NCBI GenBank assembly: GCA_900312665.1
Contig: ONZQ02000001.1
Coordinates: 3,061,170 to 3,125,169 of the forward strand
Source of the DNA: Cephalotrichum gorgonifer
Taxonomy: Eukaryota > Ascomycota > Sordariomycetes > Microascales > Microascaceae
DNA length: 64,000 nucleotides
Reading direction: 5' to 3'
The notes beneath the pieces are model-generated. The model saw nothing but the letters and a program-made list of their open reading frames with translations. It did no database searches and was not told where the DNA came from. How positions within the stretch are numbered: position 1 is the stretch's first letter; the number at the start of each line of letters is the position of its first letter. This document shows positions 45,834 to 56,746 of this stretch, one piece after another. The translations under genes and the position numbers were made by a program.

Positions 45834-48094
45834 ATGGCGCCAGATGGCGAGCCGTTGACATCAGCCCGAGAATCCGCGGTTGATCGTGGTCGTATCGCAT
45901 ATCACGCGCAGAAGCATAAGCATGCCATAGCACACTTCTCTGGAGTCAGTCAGTCCGGAGAGCCCGTCCCAGGTCTCCTCCCTCCCTCCCTGCCTTGTTT
46001 TTATTGGCGGATTACCATCCCCCCGCGACTTGACCGCTCGTCAGTCTGACAGCTGCAGGCCATCAATTCTTGTCCCTGCTCCAAGTCCCAGGGCGGTGCC
46101 CGAAGAGAGAAATGCTCCTGCAAGAACTACGAGGGTGATCCAAAACGATGCGGGGCCTACGATCTCGTTGACGAGATCATAAGGCCCTGCGTTTGCGAGG
46201 CTTCCGGGCGTATCTTCTCGAGATGCGACGACCCCATCCACAACCAGGCCTTGGGCTACCGCGCCGGGTGCTACGAGGAGCTGAACAAGCTCGATCTGGC
46301 GAGGCGTGACGCCGAGTGGGCACTAGAGCTTCATCCGCTTAGGGTGGAGGCGTACCTTCGCCTCGGGAAGGTGGCGAGGCTGCAGGGGAAGCATTTCCTT
46401 GCGTGGCAGATCTACTCCGCCGGGGTTGAAGTCGGCAGACGCAACGGTTTGGCTGGCGGTGCGATGTTTCGAGTACGTTCATCTACATTCCGGCCACTCT
46501 TTTCTCTGGGATCCTCCGTTAACGGTGTTGTAGAAGCTACTCGATATGAGGAGTCGCCTCCATAGCAAATTCTGCCGCCTGAACCCTCTCGAGCTGCCCG
46601 GGGAGATCGTGGAGCAGATACTCAGTTACTTTGACACGAGGGCCCTCTGGTACGAGTCTACGCCCTCCCCGGCACTATACCATCTCTCTAACATGATTCA
46701 GTGCCTGCCTCCGCGTATCAAAGTCTTGGTGGAGGGCCTTGACGGGTAGGCCCTTCATCTGGAGGCACATGTCGTTCGACCCGCTGGCGAGGCATATACC
46801 GGGCCTCAACTCACTGCGACGAATTATCAAGTATAGCAACAACGACCTGAGGTCCCTGTCGATCCCGAACACCAACAAGTTCAACCTCGAACCCAAGTTT
46901 CCGGCCATACTCACGGGGTCCAGGAACATGACTGACCTGCACCTCCACGGCACCCCGGTCAATTGTGGGGACGGGCTCTCCCGCGCTACCTGGCCGCTCT
47001 CTAAGCTCACGCATTTGACCCTAATGTCTTACATGTTCTGGGAACATAGCGCTCCTGGGCCTAGCGATACAAATAGACTTCTAACGGATATCCTCATCCG
47101 CAATGCGGACCACATCTCCTTCGTTTCCATCACCTCCGACCACATAAACTTCGGTCCGTCATGGCCGCGGATGGAGAAACTGAAGCACCTGAAGCTAGTA
47201 GAGGCCCCTAAGCAGACTCTCCCTAATACGATGCGCCACAGACAGACGGTCGACATAGCCCTATTACAGTCCAAGGCACCGAACCTGGAGCAGCTCTGGC
47301 TTGATGCCTGCCACTTCTCAAATACGTTGGAGGAGGACAGTCCGAATACGGACTGCTTTCGCCATCTCAGGTTCCTTATTGTCGGCCCCAGGGTCTACTG
47401 GCCCTGCGTGGGGGCGCCCGTCAAGGAGCTTGTCTTCCTCCACCGCGTTGGCATCGGCACGACGGATCAGCCTGAAGAAGTATTCCACTTGTCTGGCGTC
47501 GCCGATCCCAACCATCCACTCCCAGACAATGTGCTAGGGAAGGCACAGCATATGTATCTGCCGCAGTTTTCACCCGATTCCGTGTACGATGAGCCTGCCA
47601 AGGCGTGTATACGACAGGGTGTCGGGCGGGCGATCAAAGGGGGGACGCTGCGGACGCTAGCACTAATGGTATACATGTCAACCCATCACCAAGACTACCT
47701 CTCCACGTTCGACTGGATTCGCGGATGCCCCTCCGTCCGCACTCTCTCCATCTCCATCTGTTCAGAGCCCTACAACTCCCAGGCGGAGCTTCTAGTGGGC
47801 CAGGGAGTGTATCCGAACGTCGACACTTCCCCGAGACTGGTAGGGGAGTTTGTGCATTCGTTTCCCAATCTAGAGACGCTGGAGGTGTTAGGCGATGCGG
47901 GCTTTGTAACGACACTCGGAATCATCATCGAGGCCTCGGTTGGGGTTGGCGACCGTACTCCTATCAAGAAGGTGTACCAGGAAGGTATAACCGGGTATCC
48001 CTTCGACAAGGTACGACAATACCTTGGGGGGAAGTCGGTGGAGCTGGTGTATGGGCGCATTCCGGATCCCAAGTTCCCCATCGAGTTGGAGTAG
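45834..48094 (+). CDS. TPR/F-box protein of the Pof3/Dia2 type
   Basis: Likely SCF adaptor related to fission yeast Pof3 and budding yeast Dia2, which guard replication and genome stability. Exons 45834-45944, 46059-46472, 46534-46649 and 46702-48094 give 677 residues. The reading ALCACLRVSKSWWRALTGRP across intron 3 is seamless. Order of parts: a TPR-like start (GRIAYHAQKHKHAIAHFSG), a Cys-rich segment (SCPCSKSQGG, CSCKNYEGD, CVCEASGRIFSRCDD), TPR helices (LGYRAGCYEELNKLDLARRD, LGKVARLQGKHFLAWQIY), the F-box (LELPGEIVEQILSYFDTRA) and an LRR-like C-terminus (SRNMTDLHLHGTPVN, PNLEQLWLDAC, PNLETLEVLGDAGF). The donor GTCAGT of intron 1 is weak, so that exon border is less sure. An upstream in-frame extension is not visible. 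Confidence 0.85.
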
Positions 48095-48539
48095 AAAAGG
48101 AGAATGGTTACTGCATCACTTTTCCCTCATGGGATGAGTTTCTCTCTCCTGCTGGATTACTTTTTATACCTGGAACGCATCATATGCTAGGATAGTATTG
48201 CATGCGCAGGATGCATGGACTATGGAGTATTGGGGTATTGGGGTCGTCCAAAAGGCGGACATTTGGAACGTCTCATGTAGCGAGCGTGTAGATGATCATG
48301 TTGATCATCAGCGGCGTGGTAAAACCCAGCGCTCCCTTTATACCAGCCCCGATTCAAGAGTTGATTCTGTCGTGCTCGTATGAGTTATGTGAACGAGAAA
48401 AGGTTTTGGATATTCCATCAACGCGACCGCTTTAGGTGCGTGTAGATAGACCGCACGGTCGTGGGTCGCAGCTAAGATATATAAGACATAAACAGCGAAC
48501 TCCCGCCAAGCTCCTAAACAGCCAGCTCCCACCAAACCT
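48095..48539. other. Convergent 3' region between Pof3-like gene and rrp7
   Basis: About 445 bases holding both 3' ends. It has an 8-bp inverted repeat GATGATCA-TGT-TGATCATC at 48291-48309. No gene seen. Confidence 0.55.
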
Positions 48540-49484
48540 CTAAGCCTCGGGCTTGAACTTCCCCCGCCTCTCCTTCATGCCCTCCACCCTCTTCCTGTCC
48601 TCCTCGAACCTCCTCCTCATCTTGCTCTGCTCCTCCTTCCTGGCCTCCCTCAGCTGGAACCTATAGAATCCCTTCATGTCCTCGGCCTTCTTCGCCTCCT
48701 TCTCCGCCATCTTCCGCCTCGCCTCCTCCGCGGAGCTCTTGCTCGCCGGCGCGGCCCTGCCGCCCCTGGTGACGGTGACGAAGCCGTCGGCGTCGGGCTC
48801 GCTGCGTAGGCGCTTCGCGGCCTCTGCGGCCTCGGCCTCCATGGCGTTGTAGCGCGCGAAGGCGGCGTGCACGGCCGCCTGCGTGGCGGGCTTGTCGGCC
48901 CTCGCGAGCCTCAGGTGGGCTGTGATCCACTCGGCGCCCATGGCGGGCTCGTCGGCGGCGGACGACGACCACGCGGGGTGCTTCTTCGTCCGGGCCGCCT
49001 TGGCGACGGCCTTGAGGACCAGCTGGAGGCTCTTCTCGTCCGCGAGGGTGACGAGGGCCGTGGCGCCCGTCTTGTGCGCGCGCCGGGCCCAGATGGCGGG
49101 CAGCGCCGGCTCACCCTCGTCGGCGGCCGACCCCCGCTTCCTCTTGCGGCCGCCGAGAGCGGCCATCTTGGCGGCCGCCGCTGGCTCGAAAATCTCGCCG
49201 CCGCTGCCGCGCAGGGGCGCCGCGCGGGCGTCGGTGTCGGGGAAGGAGGCGGACTCGAAGCGGCCCGGCCCCACGAGGGAGGCGAAGACGGCGCGGAGGT
49301 GGGACTCGGTCGCGTCGGCGGGGACGTTCTTGAGGAATAGGGTGCGCGAGTCGGTGGGCGTGGGGACCTTGGGGGCGTTTCGGCGGAGGCGGACCTCGTG
49401 GAGGGTCTGGTGGGGGTAGGATGGGAGAGGCGGCATGGAGATCTGGAGGACGGAGAAGGCGTCTTCCGCCGTTTCTGACGCCAT
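48540..49484 (-). CDS. rrp7: Ribosomal RNA-processing protein Rrp7
   Basis: Small-subunit processome factor needed for 18S rRNA maturation (UTP-C module in yeast). Intronless, 314 residues from the ATG at 49484, which precedes the family-typical FSVLQISMPPLPSYPHQTLH. The RRM-like region reads SRTLFLKNVPADATESHLRA. A low-complexity stretch with GGRKRKRGSAADEGE follows, then EWITAHLRLARADKP. The conserved Rrp7 C-terminus is present: GFVTVTRGGR and FYRFQLREARKEEQSKMRRR with FEEDRKRVEGMKERRGKFKP. An in-frame ATG at 49769 would add 95 residues of Lys/Pro/Ser-rich sequence (KKKHPK just ahead of the usual start). The shorter form agrees better with relatives. Confidence 0.93.
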   Translation of the reverse strand: MASETAEDAFSVLQISMPPLPSYPHQTLHEVRLRRNAPKVPTPTDSRTLFLKNVPADATESHLRAVFASLVGPGRFESASFPDTDARAAPLRGSGGEIFEPAAAAKMAALGGRKRKRGSAADEGEPALPAIWARRAHKTGATALVTLADEKSLQLVLKAVAKAARTKKHPAWSSSAADEPAMGAEWITAHLRLARADKPATQAAVHAAFARYNAMEAEAAEAAKRLRSEPDADGFVTVTRGGRAAPASKSSAEEARRKMAEKEAKKAEDMKGFYRFQLREARKEEQSKMRRRFEEDRKRVEGMKERRGKFKPEA

Positions 49485-52400
49485 TTTTGGGTGTTTTTTT
49501 TTTCTGTGTGGGGGAGAGGGGGGAAACGGCTTTAGGCTATCATGTTCGGGCGAGGGTTTTCGAGAGGGTTGTCGTGTGTTTGCGGACGTTTGGGTGGCAG
49601 TTGCTGGTTCGAGGAGACGTAGAGACTGAACTGGGATATAAAGGTTCAGATGTCGATGTAGGACCGAAACTTTGATCGATAAGCTATTTTTTTTCGGGGC
49701 GCTATCATCGGTGTAGGTAGCCATGGTGGAGAATCCACCCCACCCCCACCGAGGCTGCTCAAATGCCATGCATATTACATAATCTACAAGCTGCCAAATG
49801 GGTTTGAGTATGCAATAGGAGGGTCAACCCACTCTAGGGGCCAGCAAAAGGTTAGTCTACGATGGCTTGTCAAGAAACTCCCGAGGGAGAGTGTTCGATT
49901 AACCTTATGAATGTGGAGATAACACGCGCTAGTTGCATCTGACCTCGCGCATTAAATGATTGATGACATCAATGGCAAAACGGGGTATTACTATCCGAAC
50001 ATTTGCGAACAAGTCGTACTCGACGTGCCCTTGAGATCTGGTTTCTAATGACTAGGGACGAAAGCTCTCCCAAGACCTGCTACCGTAATCTCGGAATCGA
50101 GAATGTGAGGTATCATCACCGCGTCCACACCCAGGATCATAAGTAGGCGGGCCCCTCCATGTAATCGCCCGCCTGGGCCGGTCCAAGCGGCCGCCGTCTC
50201 CTGTACCCAAGCCGTCGGAATATCGTAAGGTCAAACCCCCGGTCCGCCATGACGGATTCCCGAGGAGAGGGATAGGGTGGGGTGGGAGCGCCAGATCCCC
50301 GGATCCCCGACCTTGAAAAGGCGAGGGGGAAGACAAGAGGAGAAGGCAGGTATCTTGGAAGGAAAGAAAGAGCAGGGGAAAACAAGGAGGCAACCAACAA
50401 ACAGAAAAGGAAGAACCAGTCCAAAAAAAAAGACAACATGCAAAGGGAAAAGAGCAAAGAGGCAACCCAAAAGCATGTGATAATAGATAGCCGAAAGGAA
50501 CCCCCCGTTGATATTATTACCAGTGTCATACCTCTCCCTTCTGTTTGGCTAAAATCTCACTCGCAGCTCCCGGACCATCAGACGTCCCGTGTAAGTCCCG
50601 AAGAGAGCACAAGTTGGCGTTCGGGGTCAGCCACATCCGAGAAACCGGCTTTCTTCGTCCCATGTCCTCCCCACAAACACCACCCCCCCCTGGTTGATTC
50701 CTCTCACCTAAAGAAAGGGCAACTTGTATTACATATTACATTGCTCAGCCACGAAGAAAAATAACGAAACAAGGAGGGGTGGAATTGGTAAGCGCGCTTA
50801 TCGGTGAGAGCTGCGGCGATCGCGATCGCTTCGCTGACGTGGGCGCTTAAGAGCGATGGTGGTGGTGGTAGTGGTGGAGATGTCCCTTCTTTTTTGGGGG
50901 GCAATCGGAGAACAAGTATTGACGGGGTTCTTCGGAGAAAAAAAAAGGGAACCAGCTCCACACACACACACTGACATGCCAGACGAAACGGGACTTCCAG
51001 TAGCCAGGTGAAAGGAAAGACAGAAACGGTGTGCGTGGGCATCATAACTAACCCTCCCTCCTCGCCAACCCTTTTTCTTTACCCCACGTTAAGGTAAGTA
51101 CTCGTATCTAAAATTAAAATCCTCATCGCCACAACGAATCACGCCTCGCCGTTTTCGGTGGGTGAAGCGTTGAAACCTGTTTCTGTTCGGTGGACGGAGT
51201 CACACCGGGCGGCGGGGCGAGGTTGAGGTCAAGGTTGAGGTGTGCGAGGAAGGAGGGACTGTGTTTCTAAGTACAAGCAGTTAGCTACATAAACTACGGG
51301 AGACAGTCCAGTCCGGGACGGTCCCAGGCTCAGGCGCCTCAGCTGCCAGCCCCGCGCCCCGCCCCAAAAGCACGCCCCCTCCTCCCCATTCCCCAATGCC
51401 CCCGGCCCAGTCGTCCCCCCCCTTCCCTAATTGCCCCAGTCCCACCACACCTTACGACTATGATTGAGGGTCGATGACATACCCACCTCAATCCTCACCG
51501 AGGCCTCCTTTCTCGTAAGCACCCTCCAGCCACACGCATCTCGCACCGCCAAAAAGCAATGGGAAGAAGGGGGCGGAGGGGGCGAGTGACCCGCTCAATA
51601 GGCGCGCCATATCCATTCTTCACCTCCCCATGTCCATCCCATGTCCCCATCCCATCCCATCCCTATCGCTTCGGATATTATTAGAAACATGCTTGGTGTG
51701 GGTCCACACAAAACAAATCCTACACTCGTATACGTCCTAGTTTACATGAAGAAAAGGAAAGAAGCAAAATAATAATTAAAACGCCTCTAAATACAAAACT
51801 AAGGACTTTAAATAGCTGCTCCAAACAATAGGCTAGTCACCACGCCCTTTTTTACACTTTTCTTAGGTTGAACTGACCTGCATTCCGCCGCTGCATGTCT
51901 CTCTCCGCCTGCACAGATCCACCGGCCCACCCACCACTCCAACCAGTACCGCATGCTCCTGCCTACCAATTCCGGCCCCCACACCAGGCCACCACCACAC
52001 ACCACCCACCACCCAGGCAGGAACCCTGCATCTAATACCCAATCCCACACTACCAGGACAGGTACGTACCACATCCCTGGGCCCCACGTGACGTCGCACA
52101 ACAGGGACGGCCAAGCTTCGGCGGGGCCCGGACATCGCTCGAAAGATATTACCCGATTGGGAAGGCTTGCACCTGTTGCCTTGCGCCTTATACACCTCCC
52201 TGACTACTCCGACACCTTCACTTACACCTGCTGCCTTGGGGGCCCAGGAGGAAATGAGTAATTCCATAGTCGGGACGGCTTGCCCCGCCACTACCTCCCC
52301 CCGCACTATGCAATTGTACCTCCCACTGCCGCGGGGTTCCATCTCTGAGCGCCCGAGGCAGACGTCCCGTCTCTGCATCTTCACTTAACCGCCGCCTGCT

Positions 52401-53376
52401 CTGTGCCGTGCGACAGCACGAGCACGGGCACGAGCACAACCACGGGAACACGAAATAGATCACGTACATAGACATGCCGACTTTTTCAACGCATAAACAA
52501 ATGTTAATATAGTCCAATTCCTTCGCAGGTCATGGGACTGGGAGGAGCGCCGCTCCACACTAGTAGTACTCTCTATCTGAAGCCCAAGTGATAGCGCCGT
52601 GCAGTTCGGTAGACTCGCTACCATAGGCCCGGCCCTGCACAGGAACTCCCCGTGACTATCATCCCAAAACAAGTCTATGAAACAAAACAGATTGATATAA
52701 GAAGCAGGAAAACAAACCGCGGATTAAGAGTTAAGAGACGTCGATCCCTGGTCCCGCCAGTATTCAACATTATCCTCGCCATGCGCACGGCGCAGACCAT
52801 CATCCACCTTTCCAGCGGGGGATAAAGGGAGCGAAGAGAAAAAACCAAAAAAAAAAAAAAACCCACGTCTATCCTGTTCAGATGCATAAGGAAACCGGTA
52901 GAGGCCATGAATGCCATTCCAACGCCCGGTGGAACTTGCCACCGTCCAAGCCGACCTGCGGCTTGTCGTAAGCGCCTACCAAAGCAAGTAGCGCCGCTTT
53001 AACCCAAGCCCCGAACGCCGTGTCATGTAAAAGCAGGTAAAACACCCCCCCAAAGCCGTGGCTCATGTTCCTCATAAGCCCAAATTCTAGGAAAATAATA
53101 CACATGTCCTCGTCGAGATCCGTAAGAGCGTCGTCCGTGAGAGTCGTGAGAAAAAGAAGATATCAGGGGAGATGTGTCTTGTCGTCCAGACAGGATCAAT
53201 GAAAGGAAAGGAGGGAGAAGAGATAGTAAGAGAAAAAACATCACAACGTGAATGCTAAATCACATCCGCCCGGGCTAGCTCTTGAAAATGGGCGAGGATC
53301 GTCATCGTCATCGTAATCGGCGTCTTCGGTAGCGCGGCAAGCAAAAAAGGCTGTGGCGGGGCAACAAGGACGGGCG
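49485..53376. other. Long intergenic region downstream of the small Cys-rich gene
   Basis: About 3.9 kb without a supportable gene. It has purine-rich (50277-50470), pyrimidine-rich (51350-51670) and A-run (52847-52861) parts, one TACTCGTA (51099), and only short open frames whose products are low-complexity. It may contain the long 3' untranslated region of the gene upstream on the minus strand. Confidence 0.45.
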
Positions 53377-53910
53377 TCAATCGGGTGACTGGTTCAGCGT
53401 GTCGAAGTGTTCCGGGGTATCATAGTTGTTGTTTGTGTGTTGCGAGTCGTTGCTGCCACCACCACCGTGCTGCCTGAGGTTGATGAGCCCCGCCAGCAGA
53501 ATGCTGAGTTCGGAGGCTAAAGCCGACGGAGGTGATATCGATGCTGGTGCTGGCCCCGACAAGAAAGAGGAGTAAAGGTATCTGATCCAATCGTGGAATT
53601 GAAACCGAGAGAGACCCGGGCGGGGTGCCGGATAGGTAAGTAAGCCCACCACCGAAGACGAGACACCTCACCGGTATCCACCCGAGCCCTTCGTGCTGGA
53701 CCGGCTGCTTTGGTAGCCAGAGTCCGCGTATGAGTAAGAGGCATATGACGCGCTGCTCGTGCTAGTGTGTAGGCTGCAGAGATATCCAACGAGGATTTCC
53801 CTTTCTTGAACGCTGTGGCCCGGACGGCCATAGCCAACGCAGCGATCTACAGCATGCTGATAGTGGAGGCAGCGGCAAGCCGAGTACCGCTCAACTAGTT
53901 GATAACACAT
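53377..53910 (-). CDS. Small Cys/His-rich protein of unknown function
   Basis: The frame from the ATG at 53910 opens MCYQLVERYSACRCLHYQHA and continues VDRCVGYGRPGHSVQER and EILVGYLCSLH, with five Cys (2, 12, 14, 24, 44) and several His, so a small metal-binding or disulfide fold is possible. It resembles ascomycete proteins starting MCY.VVERY..CRCLYY, whose function is not known to me. The tail is Ser/Tyr/Gly-rich. Without splicing it ends at 53668 (80 residues). A donor at 53671 with an acceptor at 53582 (exons 53672-53910 and 53377-53581) would extend it to about 147 residues ending NNNYDTPEHFDTLNQSPD; another acceptor at 53504 is also in frame. The C-terminal half is therefore uncertain. 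It is isolated in a gene-poor stretch. Confidence 0.62.
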
Positions 53911-56730
53911 CGTGATCTGAGTGTACCGGCACTAGAGTTCGGGGATATGCGTTTGATGGAGTGGGTTCGACGTTGGGTGCCGAGAGAGATGTGGGAAGAT
54001 ACCCTGTTGGTGGAAGTTTATTACAGGAACGGGAGAAGGGTCGTGTGCTTAAGAATGTGAGAGTGAGAGAGTGAGACAAAGAGTGAGAGAGCACGAAGGG
54101 AATATGTATCCAAGGATAGGATAACGAATTAATGGCGGACGATGTGGGTATGAGGATGATCGAGTGTTGCAAGAAGAAAACTGGGCTTCCAGGAAGGGCA
54201 AGGGACTTATATATTAGGAACGAAGGTTAACCTCAATAGTGGGAGAGAGGAATTAGGTATTAGGTAGCAGGGGTGTGGCTGGAGGTGGAGGTGGAGGTGG
54301 AGGGTAGGTAGGTACCATGCGAGAGGAGAGCCAGACCGAAGTGACAGAGAGAAGAAGCGCAGCAATTGGCCAAGGAGAACAATGAAGGGGGGGGAGGAGG
54401 GGGGGGGGGGGGGGTTAGGGAAACGGAACGGAGAAGAGTGGGTCAAGCGCGAACGGATTGGGGAACGGCGAAGGCATCACAGCCTTGCAACCGAAAAAGC
54501 GAAGATCCTTGTATTTGATGCATCTAGGACCTTGGCTTGTGGGAGAAGGGGTGGTGGGGAGAAGGGGGGGGGGGGGTCAGAGCCAATGTGGTGGGGTACA
54601 ACAGAGGCGCGCAAGGCAGCAACCGCCCTGGATGGATGGCTGAGGAGCAAAGCCTATAGTCAAGGCATCAGGACAGAGGGGAGGAAGGGGGGAAGGCGGA
54701 TGGGGGAAGGGGGCGTGGAGGAGGGAGTCGCATTAGCAGCTCATGAGTAAGGTGAGTACGCCAGCGTTCTGGCAGGTTGTTTGGGAGAAGGGGGGGGGGG
54801 GGGGTCAGGGGTAGCTCACGCATGTTGAATACTGAAAAGGCGTTAGGACAATAGAAAATGTGGATACGAGAATAGTGGAAAGGGGAAAGTACAAGTTTTG
54901 GCGGCGGCTTGTGGGTTTGGGAGAACGGGAAGGCTCGAAAGAGAAAAGGGGGGGGGGTGCCGATGGTTTGGCAGTAATTCGAGCCAGGACCAGAAGCACC
55001 AAGCCAAGGCAAGACAAGTCCAGGAAGGCGGGCAGGCAGGCGGGCAGGCAGCCAGACGCTAGCGGTCCTTGCGGGTCGGTGTCCCAATGCTACGAGTATG
55101 TATTATTATGGGGACGGATTTGGACGGGGCGCGCGACTTTGCTACCTCCACTTCCGTCATCTTCCCAACGCGGTGTAGAATGTATGGAAGTCCGTTTGTT
55201 GTGTGGGTCTATTAACGGTAACGGTGAAGTGAGCACCATGACCACCCCCACACTCGAAGCAACTCTGCTTCTGCTGACAAGTATTACTTGTCCTTGTATA
55301 GGCAATAGTCATTGTCGAGAGTGGAGTGGCGCGACATGCGAGGCGCAGCCCCGGTATCTGTGGCGCGAGCGGACTGGAACCGGGAGGGGAAAGATGTACC
55401 CCGACTCGTACTTTTGTAGAGTCAATAGCAGTGTCCAGTCATGGGCTGCAGGGTGAGAGACAGCAGTAAGCATCTGTGCATGAAGAGATGAATAAAAACT
55501 GGTTGGCAAGGAGGCGGGACCAGGTGAACGAGGGGGAGTCATCTGATTTCCTGTCGGCGGCCAGATACGCGTTGCTAGGAAGGGAAGTAGATGCTATGGA
55601 GGGAGGGAGATGAAGGCAAGGTACGTAGTAGAGTGCGCTGCAATAGAGTGGAGAGTGATGGGAAGTGGGTGGATGATGATGGTAAGCCAGAAAAAAAAAG
55701 GGCGGAGCCCGTCTCACAGGGGCAAACTCGGGCGGCATTGGGCGAAGTGAAATGATGACGGTGGCGATAAAAAGAAGATGAGATGCAAAACACCTCCATT
55801 TGCAATTTCATTTCGAGAGCCTGAGACGGTAACAAACACACCCCTTCTTTCCAGTTGGCGAGTTCGAATACTCGTATGGGGAAGGTACAAGTACGACATG
55901 AAGAATGATGGTTGGCGAAGACAAGCACCATGCATGTATGAGGAGGCAGGCAGGCAGGCAAACAGGCAGGCAGCACCGACCACCCCATGCGCCTGCCCTG
56001 AAGGACCTGTAATAATCCCCGTAAACCTCGGTAGTCCGAACAATCGTGCGCGCCTGCCTTCCTTGTGACCCTGACCTCGCCTGGCACTTGAGACCATCTG
56101 GTAAACTATTTTTAGGCTCTTGGGATCTCTGAGTGCAGATCTATTAGTGCTGACCAGTACACAAGGAGGGAGCACTTCCAACTCGAAACTATCACGCCCA
56201 ATACCACAGCTTGCTTAGGGCTTAGGCTTGGTAATAATGGAGGTCCGTCATCTCCATTGCATTTGCCCGAGCAATGACCGGGGGGCAGCCAGCACCTGTT
56301 TCGGTCCGGGCGGTCTTACGGGCGGAGGCATAATAGGGCAAATATTCACTTGTACGAGTAAGTGACTGTCGCTGACATGACATATCCTTGCTCTCTTCTC
56401 CCAACTAGCACATAATTTTCTTCATCCATGATTGCGGCGTGCGGACCCAGGGGCTTGGGACTGGTAACTCGAAAGGGTGGATTCGGGGTAGCCCGTCCAG
56501 AAATCCAGATCGGCGGGACTCTGAGGAAGGGGGACCCGATTCCAGACCAGCATCATCCCATCCCCGTCCCGCCATGCGGAGGGTTGCTCGCTGCAGCCTC
56601 CACTGGACCATGAAACGGCAATTTTGTACTCGTACTCGTGCTTGCAACAGCCCCCAACCAACCCCGAGTCGAAGTCCCACACTCCCTTTGACGCACTCCC
56701 TTTGATATGACCGGTCATTATCGCCAACCC

Positions 56731-56746
56731 TTACGAGTACTCGTAA
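56731..56746. repeat. 16-bp palindrome made of two inverted octamers
   Basis: TTACGAGTACTCGTAA is its own reverse complement and joins one TACGAGTA with one TACTCGTA, which overlap at the centre. Confidence 0.92.
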
